Positions 10,897 to 19,168 of a stretch of 64,000 nucleotides of DNA are shown piece after piece. A program made the position numbers and the translations under genes. The notes beneath the pieces are model-generated. The model worked only from the letters and a program-made list of their open reading frames with translations, did not search any database and was not told the DNA's origin. Positions within the stretch are counted from its first letter, which is position 1; each line of letters starts with the position of its first letter. Location: positions 30,872 through 94,871 of the forward strand of contig NZ_JADPJG010000035.1 in assembly GCF_023073335.1 (NCBI RefSeq), given 5' to 3'. Origin of the DNA: Bradyrhizobium sp. 21. GTDB taxonomy: Bacteria; Pseudomonadota; Alphaproteobacteria; Rhizobiales; Xanthobacteraceae.

Positions 10897-11456
10897 CAGC
10901 CTGCCTCTTTCATCGCGTGCTTGATCGAATTGAGTTTGGTGCGAAGCGAACTATCGATCATGCGGCTGCCAAGCTTGACCACGAGGCCACCGATGATCGA
11001 GGGGTCGACTTTCACGTTGAGCGCGACGTCCTTGCCGGTCACCGATTTCAGGGCGACTTTGAGGGCGTCGAGATTCTTGTCCGAGAGCGCCTCCGCCACG
11101 GTGACGTCGGCGGTCGCCTCGCCCTTGAACCTGGCGACGAGGGCGCGGTAGGCGCGGATCACGTCAGCCACCGCGAACAGGCGGCGGTTGGCGGTCAGGA
11201 CCTTGAGGAAATTGGCGGAGATGCCGGCGACCCCGGCCTTTTCCAGCACGGCCGAGAGGGCCCTGGACTGGGCCTCGGCCGCGAACACCGGGCTGCGGAC
11301 GAGGCGCTTCAGATCGGCGCTTTCGTTCAGCAAGCCCTCGAATTTTTCGAGATCGGCTTTGACCTCGTCGACCACTTTCTGGTCACGGGCCAGTTCAAAC
11401 AAGGCCGTTGCATAACGGCCGGACACACCTGAAACGGACGTATCTTCTGCAGCCAC
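10896..11456 (-). CDS. atpH: ATP synthase F1 subunit delta
   Basis: 186 residues from GTG 11456; this gives the family N-terminus 'VAAEDTSVSGVSGRYATALFELARDQK' and the family length. An extension to 11507 would add 17 residues not typical of AtpH. The protein joins F1 to the peripheral stalk. 'LKRLVRSPVF', 'NFLKVLTANRRL' and the C-terminal 'DPSIIGGLVVKLGSRMIDSSLRTKLNSI' signature are present. It is the first gene of the F1 operon; F0 genes are not in this window, as expected for alphaproteobacteria. Confidence 0.96.
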
Positions 11457-12106
11457 AGACGCGCTCTTTTTGCTGTCAAACTCGCAAGGGAAAAACCGTC
11501 GCCACAAAGCGGCGCCTAGCGATCCAAGCCCTTGGAATTCAAGCGGGACTTCGATTTTCGACCCTGCACGGAAGTGCCGGGCTCGTTAAAATCGCGGCTT
11601 TGCTAACATAGCAGGCGCGCAGGTGCAACATGACGCCAAATTAAAGGCATGACGTTCTGTCGCCAGTTCGTCGCACTCCACGACCACGCGCTGACGACAT
11701 GCCACCCGACGGAATTGCAGCGCGCCCGGGACGAGGCCCACCAGCCGCCCGCCGTCCCAATCGTTCCAACCCTCAGCGCATAGCGGCCATGAGCACGGAT
11801 CGCTGAGCCGTGATTTCCGGCCCGTTCGGCTCCACTCGCGAATACTTACGCAATTCTAAAGACAGAAAGACATGACTTCGTTCTTCAGTATTCGCAAGAA
11901 GTCACTAAGTTAACAAATCATTAAAATCCAAGATTACGGAACATCGATTGAATATCGAGCGACGGTAACAAGATATTTCATGACGACACGGAACTGATTT
12001 ACTGCCCAATTCATGCCTCATTAGGAATGGAAACGCCAACCCGCTCGCAAACACATGGGGGCTCCACTTGCCACATATGTGGCAATACTAGCTTAGGGAC
12101 CACTAA
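11457..12106. other. 650-nt gene-free region between atpH and rlpA (divergent promoters)
   Basis: No convincing coding frame is visible. It must carry the promoters of the F1 operon (-) and rlpA (+). From about 11840 it is much more AT-rich than its surroundings. It contains a 9-bp inverted repeat (GCGAATACT 11838-11846 / AGTATTCGC 11887-11895) and an 18-bp perfect palindrome close to rlpA, listed separately. Confidence 0.6.
12068..12085. promoter_or_regulatory. 18-bp perfect palindrome upstream of rlpA
   Basis: TTGCCACATATGTGGCAA reads the same on both strands and ends 21 nt before the rlpA ATG. Its size, symmetry and place suit a dimeric repressor operator or a leader hairpin. The binding protein is unknown. 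Confidence 0.55.
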
Positions 12107-12613
12107 ATGCTGTCTTTGAAGACGCTGGGCTCTGTGACCCGGCCGCGTACGATCGCTTTCGTTGCCGCAACTCTCCTTGTCGCTGGAACTGCCACCGAAG
12201 CTTCCGCCAAATCCCGGCATCACCACCGGTATTCCCACCATCATCATCGCCACCAAGCAGAGAACGAGGCCAACACGACCTCCGATTGGCGCAACGCCAA
12301 TGCGTCGATGACACCGTCGTCGGGCACCGGCCGCAGCTTCTCCGGCATGGCTTCGTTCTACGGCAACGAGTCCGGCAGCAAGACCGCGTCGGGCCAGCGC
12401 TTCAACCAGAACGCCATGACCGCGGCGCACCGTTCGCTGCCGTTCGGCACCAAGCTGCGCGTCACCCATGGCGGCTCGAGCGTCGTCGTCACCATCAACG
12501 ACCGTGGCCCGTTCATTCGCGGCCGTGTCCTTGACCTCTCCACGGGCGCTGCCCGCGCCATCGGCCTCACCGGCGCCGGCGTCGGCCGCGTCACTGCGGA
12601 AGTGGTCTCTTAA
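12107..12613 (+). CDS. rlpA: RlpA-like septal ring lytic transglycosylase (double-psi beta-barrel)
   Basis: 168 residues. An N-terminal signal peptide (about 1-34, 'FVAATLLVAGTATEASA') is followed by a striking His-rich stretch 'RHHHRYSHHHHRHQ' (about 37-50) and a C-terminal RlpA domain: 'SGMASFYGNESGSKTASGQRFNQNAMTAAHRSLPFG', 'VTHGGSSVVVTINDRGPFIRGRVLDLS', 'ARAIGLTGAGVGRV'. The conserved His and Asp of the barrel ('AAHRSLPFGT', 'INDRGPF') are present. RlpA proteins cleave naked glycan strands, often at the septum. The SPOR domain of longer homologues is absent. The His tract may bind metal; this is inference. Confidence 0.9.
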   Translation: MLSLKTLGSVTRPRTIAFVAATLLVAGTATEASAKSRHHHRYSHHHHRHQAENEANTTSDWRNANASMTPSSGTGRSFSGMASFYGNESGSKTASGQRFNQNAMTAAHRSLPFGTKLRVTHGGSSVVVTINDRGPFIRGRVLDLSTGAARAIGLTGAGVGRVTAEVVS

Positions 12614-12700
12614 AGCGCGCGATAGCGCCTCACCGCACAAGCGAAGTTCTCGTCATCGTCCGCCCGGACATGTGAGCGGCGGGATCAGCGCGGGGTGAAC

Positions 12701-12733
12701 AAGCCCGCCGTCTTGGGGGACGGCGGGCTTTTT
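12701..12733 (+). terminator. Rho-independent terminator after rlpA
   Basis: Stem AAGCCCGCCGTC / GACGGCGGGCTT with loop TTGGGG, followed by a T run, 88 nt after the rlpA stop. Confidence 0.9.
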
Positions 12734-12770
12734 GTTGTCTTGCCGTAAGAGCAGCGCAACCGTCCCTCCC

Positions 12771-12907
12771 GTGTCCCGGACGCGCTGCAGCGCGTAGCGT
12801 TGCTGCGCAGAGCCGGGACCCAGAAAGCGACACGGATCGCTGCGGCATGGGCCCCGGCTCTGCAGCGCACTGCCGAAGAGGCGCTGCGCTGCGTCCGGGG
12901 CACGAGA
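12771..12907. repeat. Palindromic repeat B, copy 1
   Basis: About 137 nt with mirrored ends: GTGTCCCGGACGC at the left and GCGTCCGGGGCACGAGA at the right, enclosing 'CAGAGCCGGGACCC' and 'GGGCCCCGGCTCTGCAGCGC'. Two more copies are at 29796-29930 and 44514-44633. It lies between the convergent ends of rlpA and priA. Confidence 0.88.
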
Positions 12908-12952
12908 CGGCGGTTTTGGCTCGCAATGACGGGGAGAGAGTTTTGCAGCCCT

Positions 12953-15163
12953 CTACAAAAAGCTCTGCGGATCGACATCCACTTCGAGCTTCTGATTGCC
13001 CTTCGGCTTCGGGCACACTGCGAGCCAGTTGCGCAAATAATCCGACAGATCGAAGCCGCGCGCCGATTTCACCAGGATGCGGAAACGATAGCGTCCCTTG
13101 ATGACGGCGAGCGGCGCCTCCGCGGGCCCCAGCACCACCACGCGCTCGTCGCGCGGCGCGAGCGCAACCAGGCTGCGGCCAAAGCCTTCGGCGCTCGGCC
13201 GGTCACCGGCGGAAATGATCAGGCTCGCGAGCCGTCCGAACGGCGGATACAGCGTGCGCTCGCGCAGATCGATCTCGCTGTCGTAGAAGGCCTCGCGGTC
13301 GCAGGCGATCAGCGCCTTCATCACGGGATGATCGGGCTGGTGGGTCTGAAGATAGCCGACGCCGCGGCCCTGCTCGCGCCCGGCGCGGCCGATCACCTGG
13401 TTGAGCAATTGCCAGGTGCGCTCGGAGGCGCGCGGATCGCCATTGGAGAGACCGAGATCCGCATCGACCACGCCGACCAGATTGAGCCGCGGGAAATTGT
13501 GGCCCTTGGCGACGAGCTGCGTGCCGATGATGATGTCGACGCGGCCCTCGGCGATCTCGGCAAGCTCGCTGCGCATGGTCTCGATCGAGGTGATGAGATC
13601 GCTCGACAGCACCATGGTGCGCGCCTCGGGAAACAGCGCGGCCGCCTCCTCCTGCAAGCGCTCGACGCCGGGCCCGACCGCGACCAGCGATTCCTCCGCC
13701 GCGCAATGCGGGCAGGTTTGCGGACGCGGCATCGAGAAGCCGCAATGATGGCAGACCAGGCGCTGGCGGAAACGATGATCGACCAGCCAGGCATCGCAGA
13801 TGGTGCAGGCGAAGCGATGGCCGCAAGCGCGGCATAGCGTCAGCGGCGCATAGCCGCGGCGGTTGAGGAATAATAGCGCCTGCTCGCGTTTTTCGATTGC
13901 GATCTTGATCTCGGAGGCCAGGCGCGGCGAGATGAAGCGGCCGCGCGCCGGCGGCTCGCGGCGCAGGTCGATGGCCTCGATATGCGGCATGTGCTGGCCG
14001 CCGAAGCGCGAGGGCAACGCGATGCGCTGATAGCGGTTCTTGCGCGCGTTGACCTCGGATTCGACCGACGGCGTGGCCGAGGCCAGCACGACCGGAATCT
14101 TTGCGATATGCGCGCGCACCACGGCCATGTCGCGGGCGTGATAATGCACACCCTCGTCCTGTTTGTAGGCCTGGTCGTGCTCTTCATCGACGATGATGAG
14201 GCCGAGACTGGCGTAAGGCAGAAACAGCGCCGAGCGCGCGCCGACCACGACCGGCGCGGTGCCCTCGGAGATCGCCGCCCAATTGCGCGCGCGGGTGCGC
14301 GGCGTCAGCTCGGAGTGCCATTCGATCGGCCGCACGCCGAAACGTTGCGCGAAGCGGTCGAGGAACTGGCCGGTGAGCGCGATCTCCGGCATCAGGATCA
14401 ACGACTGTTTTCCGCGGCGGATCGCCTCCGCGACCGCCTCGAAATAAACTTCCGTCTTGCCGGAGCCGGTAACGCCGTCGAGCAGCGCGACGTGGAACGT
14501 GCCATTGGCCGCAAGCGCCCGCATCGTATCGGCGGCAGCGCGCTGGAGCGGCGAAAAATCCGGCCGGCCGAAATCCGGATCGGGGGCCGGCGGCGGTGGC
14601 GGCGGCGGCATCGGCTCGACCGTGAGCGTGCCTTCGTCGACAAGGCCGTCGATCACGCCGGCCGAGACGCCGGCTTCCTTGGCGGCCTCGGATTTGCCAT
14701 GCAGCAGCCGGTCCGACAGCACCTCGATCAGGCGCTGCCGCGCCGGCGTCAGCCGCTTGGGAGGATCGCCGACCAGGCGCACGCCGGCGCGCACCCGCTC
14801 CGGGCCGAGATTCTCGCCCATCCGCAGGCACATGCGCAGCACCATGCCGCGCGGGCTCAGAGTGTAATTGGCGACCCAGTCGACGACGGCGCGCAGCTCC
14901 GGCTTCAGCGGCGGAAAGTCGAGCTTTTCGCTGATTTCCTTGAGGCGGTTGTGCAGGCGCGGATCGGGGTTGGCGTTTTCCGCCCAGACCACTGCGAGCA
15001 CCTCGCGCGGGCCAAGCGGCACGCCGACGAGATCGCCCGCCTTCAGCTCCATCCCGCGCGGCACCTTGTAGGAATAGGTCTGGTCGAGCGCCACCGGCAC
15101 CAGCACGTCGACCATGCGGGTCGCGTTGGTAGCGGCGGCGGTGCTGCGCGGCGAATGATCCAT
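12953..15163 (-). CDS. priA: Primosomal protein N' (PriA helicase)
   Basis: 736 residues. The 3'-5' helicase restarts stalled replication forks. Order of domains: N-terminal 3' DNA-binding domain ('VDVLVPVALDQTYSYKVP'), helicase lobe 1 with Walker A 'GVTGSGKTEVYFEAV' and DEEH-type Walker B 'IVDEEHDQAYKQDEG', zinc module 'CRACGHRFACTICDAWL...CHHCG...CPHC' with four Cys pairs, and lobe 2 'GTQLVAKGHNFPRLNLVGV' with 'QVIGRAGREQGRG'. The C-terminus 'LEVDVDPQSFL' is canonical. priA commonly precedes atpH in alphaproteobacteria; here rlpA sits between on the other strand. Confidence 0.98.
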   Translation of the reverse strand: MDHSPRSTAAATNATRMVDVLVPVALDQTYSYKVPRGMELKAGDLVGVPLGPREVLAVVWAENANPDPRLHNRLKEISEKLDFPPLKPELRAVVDWVANYTLSPRGMVLRMCLRMGENLGPERVRAGVRLVGDPPKRLTPARQRLIEVLSDRLLHGKSEAAKEAGVSAGVIDGLVDEGTLTVEPMPPPPPPPAPDPDFGRPDFSPLQRAAADTMRALAANGTFHVALLDGVTGSGKTEVYFEAVAEAIRRGKQSLILMPEIALTGQFLDRFAQRFGVRPIEWHSELTPRTRARNWAAISEGTAPVVVGARSALFLPYASLGLIIVDEEHDQAYKQDEGVHYHARDMAVVRAHIAKIPVVLASATPSVESEVNARKNRYQRIALPSRFGGQHMPHIEAIDLRREPPARGRFISPRLASEIKIAIEKREQALLFLNRRGYAPLTLCRACGHRFACTICDAWLVDHRFRQRLVCHHCGFSMPRPQTCPHCAAEESLVAVGPGVERLQEEAAALFPEARTMVLSSDLITSIETMRSELAEIAEGRVDIIIGTQLVAKGHNFPRLNLVGVVDADLGLSNGDPRASERTWQLLNQVIGRAGREQGRGVGYLQTHQPDHPVMKALIACDREAFYDSEIDLRERTLYPPFGRLASLIISAGDRPSAEGFGRSLVALAPRDERVVVLGPAEAPLAVIKGRYRFRILVKSARGFDLSDYLRNWLAVCPKPKGNQKLEVDVDPQSFL

Positions 15164-15275
15164 GGGTGGAGAATCGGAACCTTGAGGCCTTGAAGCTAGC
15201 CGCCCGCGACGGCCTTAGCGAACAGTAAACGGGTGTGATGCGATATACTGAGCGGAATCATTACGTCCAGAGCGC

Positions 15276-16241
15276 ATGAGCAAAGCGGCCGCCCCCCAAA
15301 TCGAGCTCGCCAGCGCCGATCCCTCGATCGCGCAGGAGATGACGCGCTGGCTGTCGCATCTCGGCGCCGAGCGGCGGCTGTCGCCGAAGACGCTGGAGGC
15401 CTATGGCCGCGATTTGCGGCAGTGCCTGGATTTCCTCTGTGCCCATTGGGGCGAGCGCGTGACGCTCAAGCGTTTCGCCGCGCTCGAGGCCACCGACATC
15501 CGCGCCTTCATGGCGATGCGCCGCGCCGACGAGATCGCCGGCCGCTCGTTGATGCGCGCGCTCGCGGGCCTGCGCTCGTTCGGCCGCTTTCTCGAACGCG
15601 AGGGCAAGGGCAAGGTCGGGGCATTGTCGGCGATCCGCGCACCCAAGGTGGCCAAGACCTTGCCGAAGCCGCTGCCGATGGCATCTGCAAAACGTCTTAC
15701 GGACGCCGACGAACGCGCCGGCGAGGATCGCGAAACCTGGATTCTGGCGCGCGACGCCGCCGTGATGGCGCTGCTGTACGGCTCCGGCCTGCGCATCTCC
15801 GAAGCGCTCGGCCTGACGCGCCGCGAGGTGCCGCGTCCGGGCGAGGGCGACGTGCTGATCGTGACAGGCAAAGGCAACAAGACCCGCATGGTGCCGGTGC
15901 TCCAGAACGTGCTCGCGCTCGTTCAGGAATATGTGTCGATGTGCCCGCATCCGTTGCCGCCGGAGGGACCGATCTTCGTCGGCGCCCGCGGCGGCCCGCT
16001 CAGCCCGCGCATCATCCAGCTCGCGATGGAGCGGCTGCGCGGCGCGCTCGGCCTGCCCGACAGCGCGACGCCGCACGCGCTTCGGCATTCCTTTGCGACG
16101 CATCTTCTGTCGCGCGGCGGGGATCTGCGCGCGATCCAGGAATTGCTCGGCCATGCCTCGCTCTCGACCACGCAGATCTACACCGGCATCGATTCCGAGC
16201 GCCTGCTGGAGGTCTACGCCAGCGCGCATCCGCGGCGGTGA
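15276..16241 (+). CDS. xerC: Tyrosine recombinase XerC
   Basis: 321 residues. Resolves chromosome dimers at dif with XerD. The N-terminal core-binding domain (about 15-110, 'LSHLGAERRLSPKTLEAYGRDL') is followed by the catalytic domain. The catalytic set is visible: Arg in 'LLYGSGLRISEALGL', Lys in 'VTGKGNKTRMVP', His-x-x-Arg in 'ATPHALRHSFATHLLS', His in 'ELLGHASLSTTQIYT' with the Tyr nucleophile. It diverges from priA with a 112-nt gap, a common arrangement in this order. It is chromosomal, with no sign of an attached mobile element. Confidence 0.93.
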   Translation: MSKAAAPQIELASADPSIAQEMTRWLSHLGAERRLSPKTLEAYGRDLRQCLDFLCAHWGERVTLKRFAALEATDIRAFMAMRRADEIAGRSLMRALAGLRSFGRFLEREGKGKVGALSAIRAPKVAKTLPKPLPMASAKRLTDADERAGEDRETWILARDAAVMALLYGSGLRISEALGLTRREVPRPGEGDVLIVTGKGNKTRMVPVLQNVLALVQEYVSMCPHPLPPEGPIFVGARGGPLSPRIIQLAMERLRGALGLPDSATPHALRHSFATHLLSRGGDLRAIQELLGHASLSTTQIYTGIDSERLLEVYASAHPRR

Positions 16242-16354
16242 GAGAGGCGCCGAATTGCCGATGAATCCTGACATGAAGCTGTCATAGCTCGCGTGCCTCT
16301 TGCGCGGCGCCCGCGGTTCGGTCAATCGTGCGGAACCGACACAGGAGAGGACTC

Positions 16355-16945
16355 ATGAGCGCACACGAAAGCATGGAGCATGCCGAGCACGCCGAACACG
16401 CGTCCGGCTCGAACAAGAAGATCGCGCTCCTGATCGCCGTCTTGGCGCTGTTCCTGGCGATCTCCGAGACGCTCGGCAAGGGCGCCCAGACCGAATCGAT
16501 CAGCAAGAACGTCGAGGCTTCCAACCTCTGGGCGTTCTTCCAGGCCAAGAGCATCCGCCGCACCGTGGTGGTGACCGCGGCCGAGCAGGGCAAGCTGACG
16601 TTCGGCGCCGCGACCGACGATGCCACCAAGGCCGCGGCTCAGAAGCAGATCGAGGACTGGCAGAAGACCGCGCAGCGTTACCGCTCCGAGCCCGAGACCG
16701 GCGAAGGCACCGAGCAGCTGGCCGAAAAGGCCAAGCACGCCGAGCATGAACGCGACGAGGCGACTGCGAAGTATCATCACTTCGAGCTGGCGTCCGCCGC
16801 CTTCCAGATCGGCATCGTTCTCGCCTCGGCCACCATCATCACCGGCATGATTGGGCTCGCTTATGTCGCTGGCCTGCTGACGATCGCCGGCATCGCCATG
16901 ACCGGGCTCGGCCTGTGGTTGCCGCATCTGCTGCATTTGCATTGA
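16355..16945 (+). CDS. DUF4337 domain-containing membrane protein
   Basis: 196 residues from ATG 16355, preceded by a strong AGGAGAGG at 16343-16350; a GTG start at 16328 is less likely. The N-terminus is His/Glu-rich ('HESMEHAEHAEHA'), followed by a TM segment (about 25-45), an Ala/Lys/Glu-rich, probably coiled-coil middle (about 60-140) and two TM segments at the end ('AFQIGIVLASATIITGMIGLAYVAGLL'). This is the DUF4337 pattern; no function is known for the family. It is a single gene with convergent downstream repeat A1. Confidence 0.8.
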   Translation: MSAHESMEHAEHAEHASGSNKKIALLIAVLALFLAISETLGKGAQTESISKNVEASNLWAFFQAKSIRRTVVVTAAEQGKLTFGAATDDATKAAAQKQIEDWQKTAQRYRSEPETGEGTEQLAEKAKHAEHERDEATAKYHHFELASAAFQIGIVLASATIITGMIGLAYVAGLLTIAGIAMTGLGLWLPHLLHLH

Positions 16946-16967
16946 GGCTGATGTGACCAACTCCGCC

Positions 16968-17094
16968 GTCGTCCCGGCGAAGGCCGGGACCCATACCGCG
17001 TGATGTATCGAATACGGGTGGCAGGAATACCGAACGACGAGTCTTCGCCCAACTTCTCCCTGTGGTTATGGAACCCGGCCTTCGCCGGGACGAC
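16968..17094. repeat. Palindromic repeat A, copy 1
   Basis: Ends are GTCGTCCCGGCGAAGGCCGG and its complement CCGGCCTTCGCCGGGACGAC, with a related interior ('CCATACCGCGTGAT', 'CCCTGTGGTTATGG'). It matches copies at 48349-48484 and 52353-52477 but in reversed orientation. It lies between convergent gene ends. Confidence 0.9.
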
Positions 17095-17145
17095 ACTGGA
17101 GATTTGGCGCAAGCTCTGGCCCGACAAGTCCAATCGCCGCCACGC

Positions 17146-17676
17146 TCAGCGCGCTTCGTGCACGCTCTTGCGGAAACGCTGGATCAAACGCAGCGTGCGG
17201 GAGGACCAGCCCTCACCGTTGCCGGCGATCAGCTCGCGGATGCGCTGCTTGATTGGGTCGACCAGCTCCGAGGCTTTTGCGCGCAGCTTCATCACGAGCT
17301 GATAGAGCCGCTCGAACCAGCCCATCTCCATCAGCTTGTCGCGCGTCACGTCGAACACGAAGGCGGTGACGCCGACGCCGAGCAGTTTTGCGAACAGAAA
17401 GGTGGAGACGCCGGTCAGCCAGTATTCATGCGTCAGCAGATACAGGCCGATCAGCTTGAGCGGAAACAGCGGGATGATCGGCACCGCGAACACGACCAGC
17501 GTCATGGCCGGCGGCAGCGCATCGACGCGCTCGGTCAGCCATTGCTTGAATCGTGCGAGCGGGATGGCCGCGACAAATCGCGCGACGATCGGCTCGCAAT
17601 GGTCCCACAGCCAGGCTTCGATCAGGAAGATGATCGCCAGCAGGACCCAGACCGGTTGAAGTAGGCGGCGCAGCAT
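17146..17676 (-). CDS. Small integral membrane protein of unknown function
   Basis: 176 residues from ATG 17676; longer starts run into lpdA. An N-terminal hydrophobic segment 'PVWVLLAIIFLIEAWLW' (about 8-25) is followed by an amphipathic stretch, two or three TM segments (about 52-105, 'MTLVVFAVPIIPLFPLKLIGLYLL', 'VSTFLFAKLLGVGVTAFVF') and a basic, helical C-terminus ('MKLRAKASELVDPIKQRIRELI'). I do not recognise a named family. It starts 34 nt after lpdA on the same strand, so it is probably the last gene of the TCA operon. Confidence 0.72.
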   Translation of the reverse strand: MLRRLLQPVWVLLAIIFLIEAWLWDHCEPIVARFVAAIPLARFKQWLTERVDALPPAMTLVVFAVPIIPLFPLKLIGLYLLTHEYWLTGVSTFLFAKLLGVGVTAFVFDVTRDKLMEMGWFERLYQLVMKLRAKASELVDPIKQRIRELIAGNGEGWSSRTLRLIQRFRKSVHEAR

Positions 17677-17710
17677 ATGTTTCCCGCCCGATTCGGTGCT
17701 GGGCGCGTCC

Positions 17711-19111
17711 CTACATATGGATGGCCCGCTTGCCGACCGCAAGCGCCGCTTCCTTGACGGCTTCCGAGCGGGTCGGATGCGCGTGGCAGGTGCGCGCGAG
17801 ATCCTCCGCGCTGCCGCCAAATTCCATGAGAACGCAGGCTTCATGGATCATTTCGCCGGCCTCGATGCCGATAATATGAACGCCGAGCACGCGATCGGTC
17901 TTCGCATCTGCGAGAATCTTCACAAAACCGTCGGTGGTCTGGTTGACCTTGGAGCGGCCGTTGGCGGTAAAGGGAAACTTCCCGACCGTATAAGCCACAC
18001 CCGCCTGCTTCAGCTCCTCCTCGGTCTTGCCGACGGAGGACACTTCCGGCGTGGTATACACGACGCCTGGAATAACATCGTAGTTCACGTGGCCGGCCTG
18101 GCCTGCGATGATCTCGGCCACCGCGACGCCTTCGTCCTCGGCCTTGTGCGCGAGCATCGGGCCCGCGACGACGTCGCCGATGGCATAAACGCCCTTCACG
18201 CTGGTGGCGAAATGCGGATCGATCTGCACGCGGCCGCGATTGTCGAGCGCAACGCCGGCTTCCTTCAGGCCGAGCCCGTCGGTGTAGGGCACGCGGCCGA
18301 TGCAGACGAGAACGACGTCGGCCTCCAGCGTCTCGGCAGCGCCGCCGGCCGCGGGCTCGATCGTCGCCTTCAGCGTCTTGCCCGAGGTGTCGACGGCCGT
18401 GACCTTGGCGCCGAGCTTGAATGCAAAGCCCTGCTTTTCCAGGATGCGCTGGAATTGCTTGGCGATCTCGCCGTCCATCCCGGGCAGGATGCGATCGAGG
18501 AATTCGACGACGACGACTTCGGCGCCGAGGCGATGCCAGACCGAGCCGAGTTCGAGGCCGATCACGCCCGCGCCGACGATCAGGAGCTTGCCGGGGACCT
18601 TGTCCAGCGACAGCGCGCCGGTCGACGACACGATGCGCGTCTCGTCGATCTCGATGCCCTTGAGACGCGCGATGTCCGAGCCGGTCGCGATCACGATGTT
18701 CTTGGTCTCGATGACCTGCGACTTGCCGTCGGCGGAGACTTCGACCTTGCCGGTGCCGAGGATCTTACCGGTGCCCTTGAGCACGTCGACCTTGTTCTTC
18801 TTCATCAGGAACTCGACGCCCTTGACGTTACCGTCGATGCCCTGCTGCTTGAAGTTCATCATCGCGGGCAATTCGAGCTTCGGCGCGGAGACGCTGATGC
18901 CCATCTTGGCGAAGGAGTGCGCGGCTTCCTCGAACATCTCGGAGGCGTGCAGCAGCGCCTTGGACGGCATGCAGCCGACATTGAGGCAGGTGCCGCCGAG
19001 CGTGGCGTTCTTTTCGACCACGGCGACTTTCATGCCGAGCTGGCTTGCGCGCACCGCGCAGACATAACCGCCAGGTCCAGTGCCGATGACGACGAGATCG
19101 TAGGTAGCCAT
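17711..19111 (-). CDS. lpdA: Dihydrolipoyl dehydrogenase (E3)
   Basis: 466 residues. Flavoprotein that reoxidises dihydrolipoamide for the 2-oxoglutarate dehydrogenase complex encoded upstream. Visible: FAD-binding 'LVVIGTGPGGYVCAVRASQLG', redox-active disulfide 'GGTCLNVGCMPSK', NAD-binding 'LLIVGAGVIGLELGSVW', FAD 'GVYAIGDVVAGPMLAHKAEDEG', and the C-terminal His-Pro active-site motif 'CHAHPTRSEAVKEA'. It lies downstream of sucA-sucB and an SDR gene. Confidence 0.98.
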   Translation of the reverse strand: MATYDLVVIGTGPGGYVCAVRASQLGMKVAVVEKNATLGGTCLNVGCMPSKALLHASEMFEEAAHSFAKMGISVSAPKLELPAMMNFKQQGIDGNVKGVEFLMKKNKVDVLKGTGKILGTGKVEVSADGKSQVIETKNIVIATGSDIARLKGIEIDETRIVSSTGALSLDKVPGKLLIVGAGVIGLELGSVWHRLGAEVVVVEFLDRILPGMDGEIAKQFQRILEKQGFAFKLGAKVTAVDTSGKTLKATIEPAAGGAAETLEADVVLVCIGRVPYTDGLGLKEAGVALDNRGRVQIDPHFATSVKGVYAIGDVVAGPMLAHKAEDEGVAVAEIIAGQAGHVNYDVIPGVVYTTPEVSSVGKTEEELKQAGVAYTVGKFPFTANGRSKVNQTTDGFVKILADAKTDRVLGVHIIGIEAGEMIHEACVLMEFGGSAEDLARTCHAHPTRSEAVKEAALAVGKRAIHM

Positions 19112-19168
19112 GAGAGAAAGTCCCGTAAGTTTAGCGTGATGAGGATGTGTCAGCGTCCGCGCGGCGCG

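Noticed and set aside
15276..16241. XerC as a possible integrase of a mobile element
   Set aside because: It sits in a conserved chromosomal order by priA, with no tRNA, repeats or cargo next to it; XerC catalytic set is that of the housekeeping recombinase.
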